Shown here piece by piece: positions 57,073 to 64,000 of a DNA stretch of 64,000 nucleotides. The notes beneath the pieces are model-generated. The model had not been told where the DNA came from, did not search any database, and was given only the letters and a program-made list of their open reading frames with translations. Within the stretch, counting starts at the first letter, position 1. Each line of letters opens with the position of its first letter. The stretch is from Hylemonella gracilis (GTDB taxonomy: Bacteria > Pseudomonadota > Gammaproteobacteria > Burkholderiales > Burkholderiaceae_C), in assembly GCF_004328645.1 (NCBI RefSeq), contig NZ_CP031395.1, forward strand, positions 831,501 to 895,500, given 5' to 3'. The position numbers and the translations under genes were made by a program.

Positions 57073-57834
57073 ATGCCTGATTCATCGTTCGACAATCCAG
57101 CTTTCAGTGCCGCCTTGCAGTCCGTGCAGGCCCGCATCGCTGCCGCCTGCGCGGCGGCGGGCCGCGATCCAGCGAGTGTGCGCCTGCTGGCTGTTTCCAA
57201 GACCTTCGGTCCCGAGGCCGTGCGTGTGGCGCGGCAGGCGGGCCTGAGCGCATTTGGCGAGAACTACATCCAGGAAGCCGTGGCCAAGATGGAGGCTCTG
57301 GCCGACCTGGCGCTGGAATGGCATTGCATCGGCCCGATCCAGAGCAACAAGACCCGACCCGTGGCCGAACATTTCGCCTGGGTGCAGACGGTGGACCGTC
57401 TCAAGATCGCCCAGCGTCTGTCCGAGCAACGTCCCGCCGAGTTGCCGCCCCTGCAGGTCTGCCTGCAGGTCAACGTGGATGGCGGGTCGACCAAGGCCGG
57501 GATCGCACCCGAGGCATTGCCCGAGCTGGCTCGCGCGGTGCGCGCCCTGCCCCGCCTGCGCTTGCGCGGCCTCATGTGCATCCCGGACCCGCAGCCGGAT
57601 GCGGTCGCGATGCAGGCGGTGTTTGCCCGCGCGCGGGTCTTGTTCGATGGCTTGCGCGCGGACTGGGCTGGCCTAGACCCCCTGCCCGACACGCTGTCCA
57701 TGGGCATGAGCGCGGACCTGGAAGCCGCGATCGCCGCCGGCAGCACCCTGGTGCGCATCGGCTCTGCCTTGTTTGGTGCGCGCCCGGTCAAGCCGGCCGC
57801 CGTCGTGCCATCGGCCGGTATACCGGGCGGATGA
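57073..57834 (+). CDS. yggS: pyridoxal-phosphate homeostasis protein YggS
   Basis: A 253-residue PLP-binding protein of the YggS/PROSC family, which buffers cellular PLP and amino-acid pools. LLAVSKTFG has the PLP-linked Lys43; later GENYIQEA, HCIGPIQSNK and LSMGMSADLEAAI are family motifs. It is divergent from pilT and overlaps the nuclease gene. Confidence 0.94.
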   Translation: MPDSSFDNPAFSAALQSVQARIAAACAAAGRDPASVRLLAVSKTFGPEAVRVARQAGLSAFGENYIQEAVAKMEALADLALEWHCIGPIQSNKTRPVAEHFAWVQTVDRLKIAQRLSEQRPAELPPLQVCLQVNVDGGSTKAGIAPEALPELARAVRALPRLRLRGLMCIPDPQPDAVAMQAVFARARVLFDGLRADWAGLDPLPDTLSMGMSADLEAAIAAGSTLVRIGSALFGARPVKPAAVVPSAGIPGG

Positions 57835-58433
57835 AGGGCCTCGCCCGGCTGGGCCTGCTGACGCTGGGACTCTGGGTCGCTGCCGCATGGACCAGCCTGG
57901 CCGACGCGCGGGCAGCTGACCGACCCGACCCCGAAGCGGCGCTCGCGCTGCAGGCGGCCCCGGTGCGGGTGCTTGCCGTGCTGGACGGCGACACGCTGGA
58001 CGTGGAAGACTACCGGCAGCGCCGCTGGCGCATCCGCCTGCAGGGCATCGACGCGCCCGAACTGGCACAGACGCGGCGGCGCCAGGGCCACACCTGCCGC
58101 ACCTCGCCCCAGCCCCATGCAGAGTCGGCGCGACAGGCGCTGCGCGACAAGGTCCAGGGGCAGGCCGTGCGTCTGCGCACCGATGGCACCCGAAGCTACG
58201 ACCGCGTGGTGGCTTATGTGCTGCTGGGTCGGCGCGAGGTCAATTGGGAACTGGTGGCCGAGGGCTGGGCATGGAGCCTTGATCGGCACCACGCCTCGGC
58301 CTCAGAGCGGGAAAACTATGCGCGCGCGCAGCGCGAGGCTCAGGCAGCGCAGCGCGGCCTTTGGGCTGACACCCGCGACGGCCCGCTGCCACAGCCCCCG
58401 GGCCGTTGGCGCGCGGAGCACGGGCCTTGCTGA
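57831..58433 (+). CDS. secreted staphylococcal-nuclease-like protein
   Basis: A 200-residue exported SNase-fold protein. A hydrophobic signal (LARLGLLTLGLWVAAAW) precedes the nuclease domain with VLAVLDGDTLDV, IRLQGIDAPEL and EVNWELVAEGWAW. The key Asp, Arg and Glu positions of thermonuclease (Asp in DGDT, Arg in RIRL, Arg in RSYDRVVAYV) are present. ATG 57831 overlaps the yggS stop. The substrate in this host is unknown. Confidence 0.85.
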   Translation: MKGLARLGLLTLGLWVAAAWTSLADARAADRPDPEAALALQAAPVRVLAVLDGDTLDVEDYRQRRWRIRLQGIDAPELAQTRRRQGHTCRTSPQPHAESARQALRDKVQGQAVRLRTDGTRSYDRVVAYVLLGRREVNWELVAEGWAWSLDRHHASASERENYARAQREAQAAQRGLWADTRDGPLPQPPGRWRAEHGPC

Positions 58434-58476
58434 GCACGGGGCCGGGCCCGGCGCAATGCTGGGTCGCGTGTGGCCT

Positions 58477-60000
58477 TCAGTGCCGCGCCACCCAGTCCAC
58501 CAGGGCTTCCAGGGCCGGTCGCGCCGCGGCGGCGTTCGGGTGGTTCACGAGGGCGACCAGCACATAGCGCCGTCCGCTCTGCGCGTCCACCACGCCCGCG
58601 AGCGAGTTCACATCACGCAGGCTGCCAGTCTTGAGGTGGGCCGAGCCCCGTGCCCGCCAGCGTTCGGGCCGCAGTGTGCCGTCCTGGCCACTGATAGGCA
58701 GGGAGGTCAGCAGCTCCGGCATCAGGGGGCCGTCCCAGGCGTACTGCAGCAGACGCGCCAGCGCGGCGGGGCTGACGCGGTCCTCGCGCGACAGGCCGGA
58801 GCCATTGCTGATCCGGGGCGCGCCTTCGTCCACCTGGCCCTTCACGGTCAGGCGGTCGCGCCACCAGTCCTGCAGCAGTGCGCGGGAGGCGGCCAGGGTG
58901 CCTTGCACGGGCGGCGCATTCGGTGCGCCGGCTTCGGGGGGGACACCGGCCTGCTCCAGGCTCAGCGTGAGGAAGAGCTGCTGCGTCATCACGTTGTTGC
59001 TGTATTTGTTGATGTCGCGCACCACCTCGGCCAGCGGCGGGGATTCGAGGGCGAAGACCGGGCCCCGGCCCGGGTTGGTGTCGCGCAGCGCATCGGGCAC
59101 ACGGCCCGCGCGGACCTGGCCGCGCAGCGTGCCGCCAATGGCCTGCCACATGCCCGCGATGGCCCGGGCGTTGTAGCCCTCCGGGTCAGGCCAGGCCAGG
59201 GGCCAGACCTTCTCGTCGCAGGCAGCCGGGTAACGGCCCGTGAAGCGGGGCTGGACCGGGGCCGAGCCTTCCGCGCGCCCGAAACCGGGCTGGGCGAAAT
59301 TGGCCAACAGGCCTCCGCGCCAGTCTCCGCAGCGTTCCTGCGACAGCGGGAGGGTGGCGGGCCAGGCCACGCCGGCCAGCGGCGGCTCCACATGCAGGCG
59401 CGCCACGCCCGCGGCGCGGTCGGGCGTGAAGGTCATGAGCACGGACTTGAAGTTCAGCAGCAACGCGTTCGGCGCCGCGTTGTAGGGGCGCAGGGGCTCG
59501 CCGTCGAACTCGCCCGGGTCGTGCGGCACAGCCTCGAACAGGCGATCGTCGAGCACGATGTCACCGCTGATGGTCGAGATGCCCAGGCCCTGCACCCGGC
59601 GCAGCAGCAGCCAGAGGCGTTCGGCCACGAGCTTGGGGTCGCCCCGACCTTCGATGTAGAGATCGCCATTCAGCGTGCCGTCGCGGATGACGCCATCGAG
59701 GTAGACCGGTGTGCGCCATTTCCAGTTCGGCCCCAGCAGCTCCAGCGCCGCAGTGGTGGTGACCAGCTTCATCACGCTGGCCGGGTTCATGGGCGCTTCG
59801 GCGCGGTGGCGCAGCAGCGACTTGCCGCGTGGCGTGCCGCCGGCTTCCTCGACCACGATGCCCAGGGCGTTGGCGGGAATGTTGGCCCGCGCCAGTGCCT
59901 GGGCGACGGGGGGCGGCAAATCGGCGGCGGCGATGCCGTGCACAGCAGTGGCGCTCAGGGCCAGGGCCAGCAGCGCGAAGGAGCGGGGGAGACGAAGCAT
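58477..60000 (-). CDS. dacB: D-alanyl-D-alanine carboxypeptidase/endopeptidase (PBP4)
   Basis: A 507-residue periplasmic penicillin-binding protein that trims or splits peptidoglycan peptides. It has a Sec signal, SVMK (Ser75-x-x-Lys78) as the catalytic motif, SNN in KYSNNVM, and LKTGSL as the KTG box. The large insert between the first two motifs is typical of class C/PBP4. The start gives MLRLPRSFALL. It is divergent from tsaB. Confidence 0.93.
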   Translation of the reverse strand: MLRLPRSFALLALALSATAVHGIAAADLPPPVAQALARANIPANALGIVVEEAGGTPRGKSLLRHRAEAPMNPASVMKLVTTTAALELLGPNWKWRTPVYLDGVIRDGTLNGDLYIEGRGDPKLVAERLWLLLRRVQGLGISTISGDIVLDDRLFEAVPHDPGEFDGEPLRPYNAAPNALLLNFKSVLMTFTPDRAAGVARLHVEPPLAGVAWPATLPLSQERCGDWRGGLLANFAQPGFGRAEGSAPVQPRFTGRYPAACDEKVWPLAWPDPEGYNARAIAGMWQAIGGTLRGQVRAGRVPDALRDTNPGRGPVFALESPPLAEVVRDINKYSNNVMTQQLFLTLSLEQAGVPPEAGAPNAPPVQGTLAASRALLQDWWRDRLTVKGQVDEGAPRISNGSGLSREDRVSPAALARLLQYAWDGPLMPELLTSLPISGQDGTLRPERWRARGSAHLKTGSLRDVNSLAGVVDAQSGRRYVLVALVNHPNAAAARPALEALVDWVARH

Positions 60001-60075
60001 GCGGGAAAGTTTAGGGCAAGGCGCGACCGTCCGGGCCTGCGCCGATAATCGGTGCCCCGAAGAACTGCCGCCTGC

Positions 60076-60828
60076 ATGAACCTCCTCGCGCTTGACACCA
60101 CCACCGACCAGCTTTCCGTGGCCCTCGTGCGCGATGGCCAGGTCTGGCAACACCAGGGCGCGGGCGCGGCGCAGGCTTCGGCGGCCCTGATCCCGGTGAT
60201 CGAAAGGCTGATGGCCGAGGCTGACTTGCGTTATGCACAGTTGGACGCGATCGCCTTCGGCAGCGGCCCGGGCGCTTTCACCGGCCTGCGCACGGCGTGC
60301 GCCGTGGCCCAAGGACTGGCCTATGGCGCGGGGGTGCCCGTGCTGCCGGTCGACAGTCTGTTGACGGTGGCGGAAGAGGCCAGGGCGCGGCACGCGCCGC
60401 AGGCCCAGACCCTGCGCGTGCTGACCTTGCTGGATGCCCGCATGGACGAACTGTATGCCGCGCCTTATCTGTACACAGACGGTCGGTGGCAGCAGCAGGC
60501 GGCCTTCGGCCTGCATGCGCCCGAAGTATTGCCGGCCTGGGAGGGCGACGCACTGGCCGGCAATGTGTTTGCCGCGTATGGTGAGCGTTTGCGCTGGCCA
60601 GCGGCCCTGCCGCGCTGGTCGGTCCTGCCACTGGCCACGGCGATGCTACGCCTCGCACCCGCCCTGCTGGCCCACGGAGGCGCCGTGCGGGCTGAAGAGG
60701 CCTTGCCGCAGTACGTGCGCGACAAGGTGGCGAAAACCACCGCGGAGCGCCTGCAGGAGCGCCAGGCGCTTCAGCTGTCCACGGCCCCCGTGGTTCAGGC
60801 GTCGGGGCCAGATCCAGCGGCGACCTGA
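60076..60828 (+). CDS. tsaB: tRNA threonylcarbamoyladenosine synthesis protein TsaB
   Basis: TsaB partners TsaD and TsaE in t6A formation. The 250-residue ASKHA-like protein has LLALDTTTDQLSVAL at the start and GSGPGAFTGLRTACAVAQGLAYG near residue 63. ATG 60076 is preferred to ATG 60052, which adds eight unlikely residues. rimI follows after ten bases, as in many bacteria. Confidence 0.93.
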   Translation: MNLLALDTTTDQLSVALVRDGQVWQHQGAGAAQASAALIPVIERLMAEADLRYAQLDAIAFGSGPGAFTGLRTACAVAQGLAYGAGVPVLPVDSLLTVAEEARARHAPQAQTLRVLTLLDARMDELYAAPYLYTDGRWQQQAAFGLHAPEVLPAWEGDALAGNVFAAYGERLRWPAALPRWSVLPLATAMLRLAPALLAHGGAVRAEEALPQYVRDKVAKTTAERLQERQALQLSTAPVVQASGPDPAAT

Positions 60829-60838
60829 GAGCCCACGC

Positions 60839-61393
60839 ATGCGCGCCATGTCCTCGCCTCGACCGCCCGGTCCGCCACCCGAGGTCCGCCTGGAGCCGCT
60901 GGATGCGATGCGTCTGGACGCCGTGCTGCACATCGAGCAGCGCGCCTATTCACATGCCTGGACGCGCGGCAACTTCCTGGACGGCCTGCGCGCGGGCTAC
61001 CACATGCGCGTGTTGGTCGCGGGTGAGGCGAGTGCGGAGACTGTGCTGGGGTATTACATCGTCATGCAGGGTGTAGCCGAGGCGCACCTGCTCAACATCA
61101 CCGTCGCGCCAGAACACCAGGGACAAGGCTGGGCCCGCTTGATGCTTGATGCCCTGGCACTCTGGGCGCGCGGGGTGCCCGCGCAGCCGCCCCTGGAACT
61201 GCTCTGGCTGGAGGTGCGTGCGGGCAACCGGCGCGCGATCCATGTCTACGAGGCGCAGGGTTACCGGCGGGTGGGCCTGCGCAAGGACTATTACCCGGAC
61301 GGCCATGGTCGCCGCGAGGACGCGGTGGTGATGAACCTGTCCCTCGCTCCCGTGGCGTCTGTGCTGCGCGATCACGTGCACGTACCTCTGTAG
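60839..61393 (+). CDS. rimI: ribosomal-protein-alanine N-acetyltransferase RimI
   Basis: A 184-residue GNAT enzyme that acetylates the N-terminus of S18. LNITVAPEHQGQGWARLMLDAL is the acetyl-CoA-binding motif A, and EVRAGNRRAIHVYEAQGYRRVGLRKDYY the C-terminal signature. ATG 60848 is an alternative start. It lies between tsaB and the uracil-DNA glycosylase. Confidence 0.92.
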   Translation: MRAMSSPRPPGPPPEVRLEPLDAMRLDAVLHIEQRAYSHAWTRGNFLDGLRAGYHMRVLVAGEASAETVLGYYIVMQGVAEAHLLNITVAPEHQGQGWARLMLDALALWARGVPAQPPLELLWLEVRAGNRRAIHVYEAQGYRRVGLRKDYYPDGHGRREDAVVMNLSLAPVASVLRDHVHVPL

Positions 61394-61394
61394 G

Positions 61395-62255
61395 ATGCGG
61401 GCCATGGAATTGGATGCACGTCAGCGGGCCATGCTGGAAGAAATGGGAATCCGCGTCTGGATGCCCCTGGACACCGCGCCGGCGGATGACCGCGCCGTGT
61501 CTTCGTCCATGCCGCAGGAGCCGTCCCCGGGCTTGCGCACGGGTGTGGCGCCGTCACCCGCGGCGGCTGATCGGCCCGTCCGCGCGCCAGTGCCAATTGC
61601 TGCGGCTTTCTCGGCTTCTCCCGTCGCCCTGCCGCGTGCCCTGCCCGCCGACATCGCGGCGATGGATTGGGACGATCTGGAAGCCGCCGTCGCCGGCTGC
61701 CAGGCCTGTGGCCTGTGCAAAAGCCGCAAGAACACGGTGTTCGGTGTCGGGCATCGGCAGGCGCGCTGGCTGATCGTGGGCGAGGCGCCAGGCGAGAACG
61801 AAGACCTCCAGGGCGAGCCCTTTGTCGGTCAGGCGGGCAAGCTGCTGGACAACATGCTCATGTCCCTTGGCCGTTCCCGCACCGCGGATGGTGAAGCGCA
61901 GTCGGTCTACGTCGCCAATGTGCTGAAGTGCCGCCCCCCGGGCAACCGCAATCCGGCGCCGGAGGAAGTGCTGCAGTGCGAGCCCTATCTGCGCCGCCAA
62001 GTCGCGCTGCTGCAGCCGCGCATCATCCTGGCCATGGGGCGCTTCGCCGTGCAGTCTCTGTTGCAGCACAGCGTGCCCGACGTGGCGACCCTGCCGCTGG
62101 GGCGCTTGCGCGGCCAGGTGCACCACTACGAAGGCGTGCCCGTCGTCGTCAGCTACCACCCGGCTTACCTGCTGCGCACCCCCCAGGACAAGGCCAAGGC
62201 CTGGGAAGATCTATGTTTGGCACAGTCTTTGATGGCAGACGCCAGCGCCGGATAA
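61395..62255 (+). CDS. uracil-DNA glycosylase, family 4 (Fe-S)
   Basis: A 286-residue glycosylase that removes uracil from DNA. The N-terminal 90 residues are a proline/alanine-rich linker. Cys105, Cys108, Cys179 and Cys195 fit the four ligands of the [4Fe-4S] cluster. GEAPGENED (129-137) is the family 4 active-site motif. ATG 61404 is an alternative start. It is two bases from rimI, implying co-transcription. Confidence 0.92.
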   Translation: MRAMELDARQRAMLEEMGIRVWMPLDTAPADDRAVSSSMPQEPSPGLRTGVAPSPAAADRPVRAPVPIAAAFSASPVALPRALPADIAAMDWDDLEAAVAGCQACGLCKSRKNTVFGVGHRQARWLIVGEAPGENEDLQGEPFVGQAGKLLDNMLMSLGRSRTADGEAQSVYVANVLKCRPPGNRNPAPEEVLQCEPYLRRQVALLQPRIILAMGRFAVQSLLQHSVPDVATLPLGRLRGQVHHYEGVPVVVSYHPAYLLRTPQDKAKAWEDLCLAQSLMADASAG

Positions 62256-62256
62256 T
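62229..62256 (+). promoter_or_regulatory. possible sigma-70 promoter for marR
   Basis: TTGATG (62229-62234), a 16-base spacer and GATAAT (62251-62256) lie at the end of the glycosylase gene, just before the marR start. The -10 overlaps the glycosylase stop. Confidence 0.5.
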
Positions 62257-62263
62257 AGTTCGC

Positions 62264-62764
62264 ATGACGAACATGATGGACAAGTCGGAAGACAGGGACA
62301 CGATGACCACCGAGAACACCTTGCCGGCCACCGCGCTGCGCCTCCACGATGAACCCGGCCATCTGATCCGCCGCGCCCAGCAGATCGCCGTGGCGCGCTT
62401 CCACGAAGTGCATGGCCGGCATGTCACGCCGGTGCAGTACGCCATCCTGCGCACCCTGCAGGAAACGCCGGGCATCGACCAGGTGACGCTGGCCGACAAG
62501 GTGGCGCTGGACACCTCCACCACCGCCGACATCGCCGCGCGCCTGGAGACCAAGGGCTGGATCTCGCGCGAGGTGCTGCCGCGCCGCCAGCGCAGCCTGG
62601 TCCTCACGCCCGAGGGCGAGACCGTCCTGGCTGAATTGCTGCCGGGCACCTCGGCACATTGGGACAGCCTGATGAGCGCCTTGTCCAAGGACGAGCAGCG
62701 CGAATTCATCCGCCTGTTGTGCAAATTCGTCGATTTGCACGACCAGCGCGATTCGGAAGAGTGA
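62264..62764 (+). CDS. MarR-family transcriptional regulator
   Basis: A 166-residue winged-helix regulator. The DNA-recognition region is TPVQYAILRTLQETPGIDQVTLADKVALDTSTTADIAARLETKGWI, followed by the wing (PRRQRSLVLTPEGE). MarR proteins usually respond to aromatic compounds, which fits the vanA gene immediately downstream; the ligand may be vanillate or a related phenol (inference). ATG 62303 is an alternative start. Confidence 0.88.
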   Translation: MTNMMDKSEDRDTMTTENTLPATALRLHDEPGHLIRRAQQIAVARFHEVHGRHVTPVQYAILRTLQETPGIDQVTLADKVALDTSTTADIAARLETKGWISREVLPRRQRSLVLTPEGETVLAELLPGTSAHWDSLMSALSKDEQREFIRLLCKFVDLHDQRDSEE

Positions 62765-62870
62765 TTGCCCACTGTTGATCTGAACGCCCGGAACTCCAGG
62801 GTAAACACCAGGGAATAAAAAGCCGCAGAGGCTGGTCCGGGGATGGACAGCGTCCTAAAATACCAGTCAT

Positions 62871-62910
62871 TCAGTATACGGATTCATGATGTTCCGCCAC
62901 CTGGTGGAAC
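62871..62910. promoter_or_regulatory. two palindromes upstream of vanA, possible MarR operators
   Basis: TCAGTATACGGA (62871-62882) is a near-palindrome around GTATAC. GTTCCGCCAC-CTGGTGGAAC (62891-62910) is an imperfect 20-base palindrome with mismatches at two symmetric positions. Both sit between marR and vanA, 45-85 bases before the vanA start, where a repressor would act. Confidence 0.5.
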
Positions 62911-62955
62911 TGCCCAACGTGACCGGTCCCGTCTGACTCAGCCTAGGAGTACGCC

Positions 62956-64000
62956 ATGTCCACCGCAAGCACCTTTCCCAAGAACACCTGGTATGTCGCC
63001 GCGTCCAGCCAGGAAATCGGCGCTGACAAGCCACTGGGCCGCACGGTTTGCGGTGAGCGCATTGCCTTCTACCGCGACGCGACCGGCAAGATCGCGGCCG
63101 TGCAGGATTTCTGCCCGCACCGCGGCGCGCCCTTGTCCCTGGGCTATGTCTGCGAGGGCCAGCTGACCTGTGGTTACCACGGCCTGGTCATGGGCTGCGA
63201 CGGCAAGACCGTGTCCATGCCCGGCCAGCGCGTGCGAGGCTTTCCGGCCATCAAGAGCTTCCCCGTGACCGAGCGTTATGGCTTCGTCTGGGTCTGGACG
63301 GGCGAGGCGGCACTGGCCGACGAGGCCAAGCTGCCCGTGCTGGAGTTCTTCGACAACCCCGAATGGGCGTATGGCGGTGGCCTGTACCACATCGCCTGCG
63401 ACTACCGCTTGATGATCGACAACCTGATGGACCTGACGCACGAGACCTATGTGCACAGCAGCTCCATCGGCCAGAAGGAAATCGACGAAACGCCCTGCAA
63501 GACCACGGTCGAGGGCGACACCGTCGTCACCAGCCGCTTCATGAGTGGCATCGAAGCCCCGCCCTTCTGGAAGATGGCCCTGCGCGGCAACGGCCTGCCC
63601 GATGACCAGTTGGTGGACCGCTGGCAGATCTGCCGCTTCTCGCCGCCTAGCCACGTGATGATCGAAGTGGGTGTGGCGCTGCCGGGCCACGGTGGCTACG
63701 ACGCGCCCAACGACAAGAAGGCCTACAGCGTGGTGGTGGACTTCATCACGCCCGAGACCGAAACCTCCATCCATTACTTCTGGGGCATGGCGCGCAAGTT
63801 CAAGCCGCAGGACACCGAGTTGACGGACACCATCCGCCAGGGCCAGGGCAAGATCTTCGCCGAGGACCTGGACATGCTGGAGCGCCAGCAGAAGAACCTG
63901 CTGACTTGGCCCGAGCGTCAATTGCTGATGCTCAACATCGACGCCGGTGGCGTGCAGTCGCGCAAGATCATCGACCGCCTCATCGCGGCCGAGCGCGCGG
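62956..64000 (+). CDS. vanA: vanillate O-demethylase oxygenase subunit (5' part)
   Basis: A Rieske non-haem iron oxygenase that with the VanB reductase demethylates vanillate to protocatechuate and formaldehyde. Cys53-His55 and Cys72-His75 (CPHRGAPL, CGYHGL) bind the Rieske cluster. DNLMDLTHETYVHSSSIG carries the mononuclear iron histidines. AGGAG precedes ATG 62956. The frame runs off the right edge after 348 residues, so only a short C-terminus is missing. Related demethylases cannot be excluded. Confidence 0.88.
   Translation, partial: MSTASTFPKNTWYVAASSQEIGADKPLGRTVCGERIAFYRDATGKIAAVQDFCPHRGAPLSLGYVCEGQLTCGYHGLVMGCDGKTVSMPGQRVRGFPAIKSFPVTERYGFVWVWTGEAALADEAKLPVLEFFDNPEWAYGGGLYHIACDYRLMIDNLMDLTHETYVHSSSIGQKEIDETPCKTTVEGDTVVTSRFMSGIEAPPFWKMALRGNGLPDDQLVDRWQICRFSPPSHVMIEVGVALPGHGGYDAPNDKKAYSVVVDFITPETETSIHYFWGMARKFKPQDTELTDTIRQGQGKIFAEDLDMLERQQKNLLTWPERQLLMLNIDAGGVQSRKIIDRLIAAERA

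Overview
The window is a stretch of ordinary high-GC betaproteobacterial chromosome. Everything points to Burkholderiales and probably Comamonadaceae. The signs are smg/DUF494 followed by a Calvin-subtype class II aldolase, a Bug-type solute-binding protein, FlhDC-controlled flagella with motAB-cheYZ-flhBAF-fliA in one run, the rsmI/yraN/diaA/dolP cluster, and a VanA-type oxygenase. I see no rRNA, tRNA, insertion sequence, prophage or CRISPR array. The genus is inference.

Layout. Positions 1-7406 hold metabolic housekeeping genes (smg, fba, purC, map, cnoX on the minus strand, purE-purK, a Sua5-type tsaC). Positions 7435-19319 hold a SemiSWEET-like protein, outer-membrane phospholipase pldA overlapping a Rep-type helicase, an AEC permease, katG, a Bug receptor, priA and hemE. 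Positions 19442-27500 hold a small membrane protein, a PRX-like redoxin coupled to a DsbD/ScsB-like reductase, cfa overlapping a creatininase-family gene, a PilZ protein, a histidine phosphatase and an HDOD protein. Positions 27600-52886 are a nearly uninterrupted flagellar region. On the minus strand flgBCDE and flgFGHIJKL are separated by a terminator. On the plus strand follow flgA, flgMN, flhDC, motAB, cheYZ, flhB-flhA-flhF, an flhG-position gene and fliA. Positions 53044-64000 hold rsmI, yraN, diaA, dolP, pilT, yggS, a nuclease, dacB, tsaB, rimI, a family-4 uracil-DNA glycosylase, a MarR regulator and the 5' part of a vanA-like gene cut by the window edge.

Regulation fits a FlhDC > FliA/FlgM hierarchy. 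A FlhDC-like inverted repeat lies between the divergent flgB and flgA genes. A textbook sigma-28 promoter (TAAA-N15-GCCGATAA) lies upstream of flgM. flhB, flhA, flhF, the flhG-position gene and fliA are packed with overlapping stops and starts, so they are probably translationally coupled.

The most striking observations are two. First, six genes (pldA, the AEC permease, hemE, flgG, cheZ and flhA) are each broken by what looks like one missing base in a short G run. Restoring one G gives a full-length normal protein in every case. This looks more like systematic homopolymer error in the assembly than real gene loss, although pldA is a known phase-variable gene in other bacteria. Second, the protein in the FlhG position between flhF and fliA keeps the MinD-like layout but has no P-loop. 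I did not find a wholly new multi-gene system here; smaller candidates are listed in the findings.
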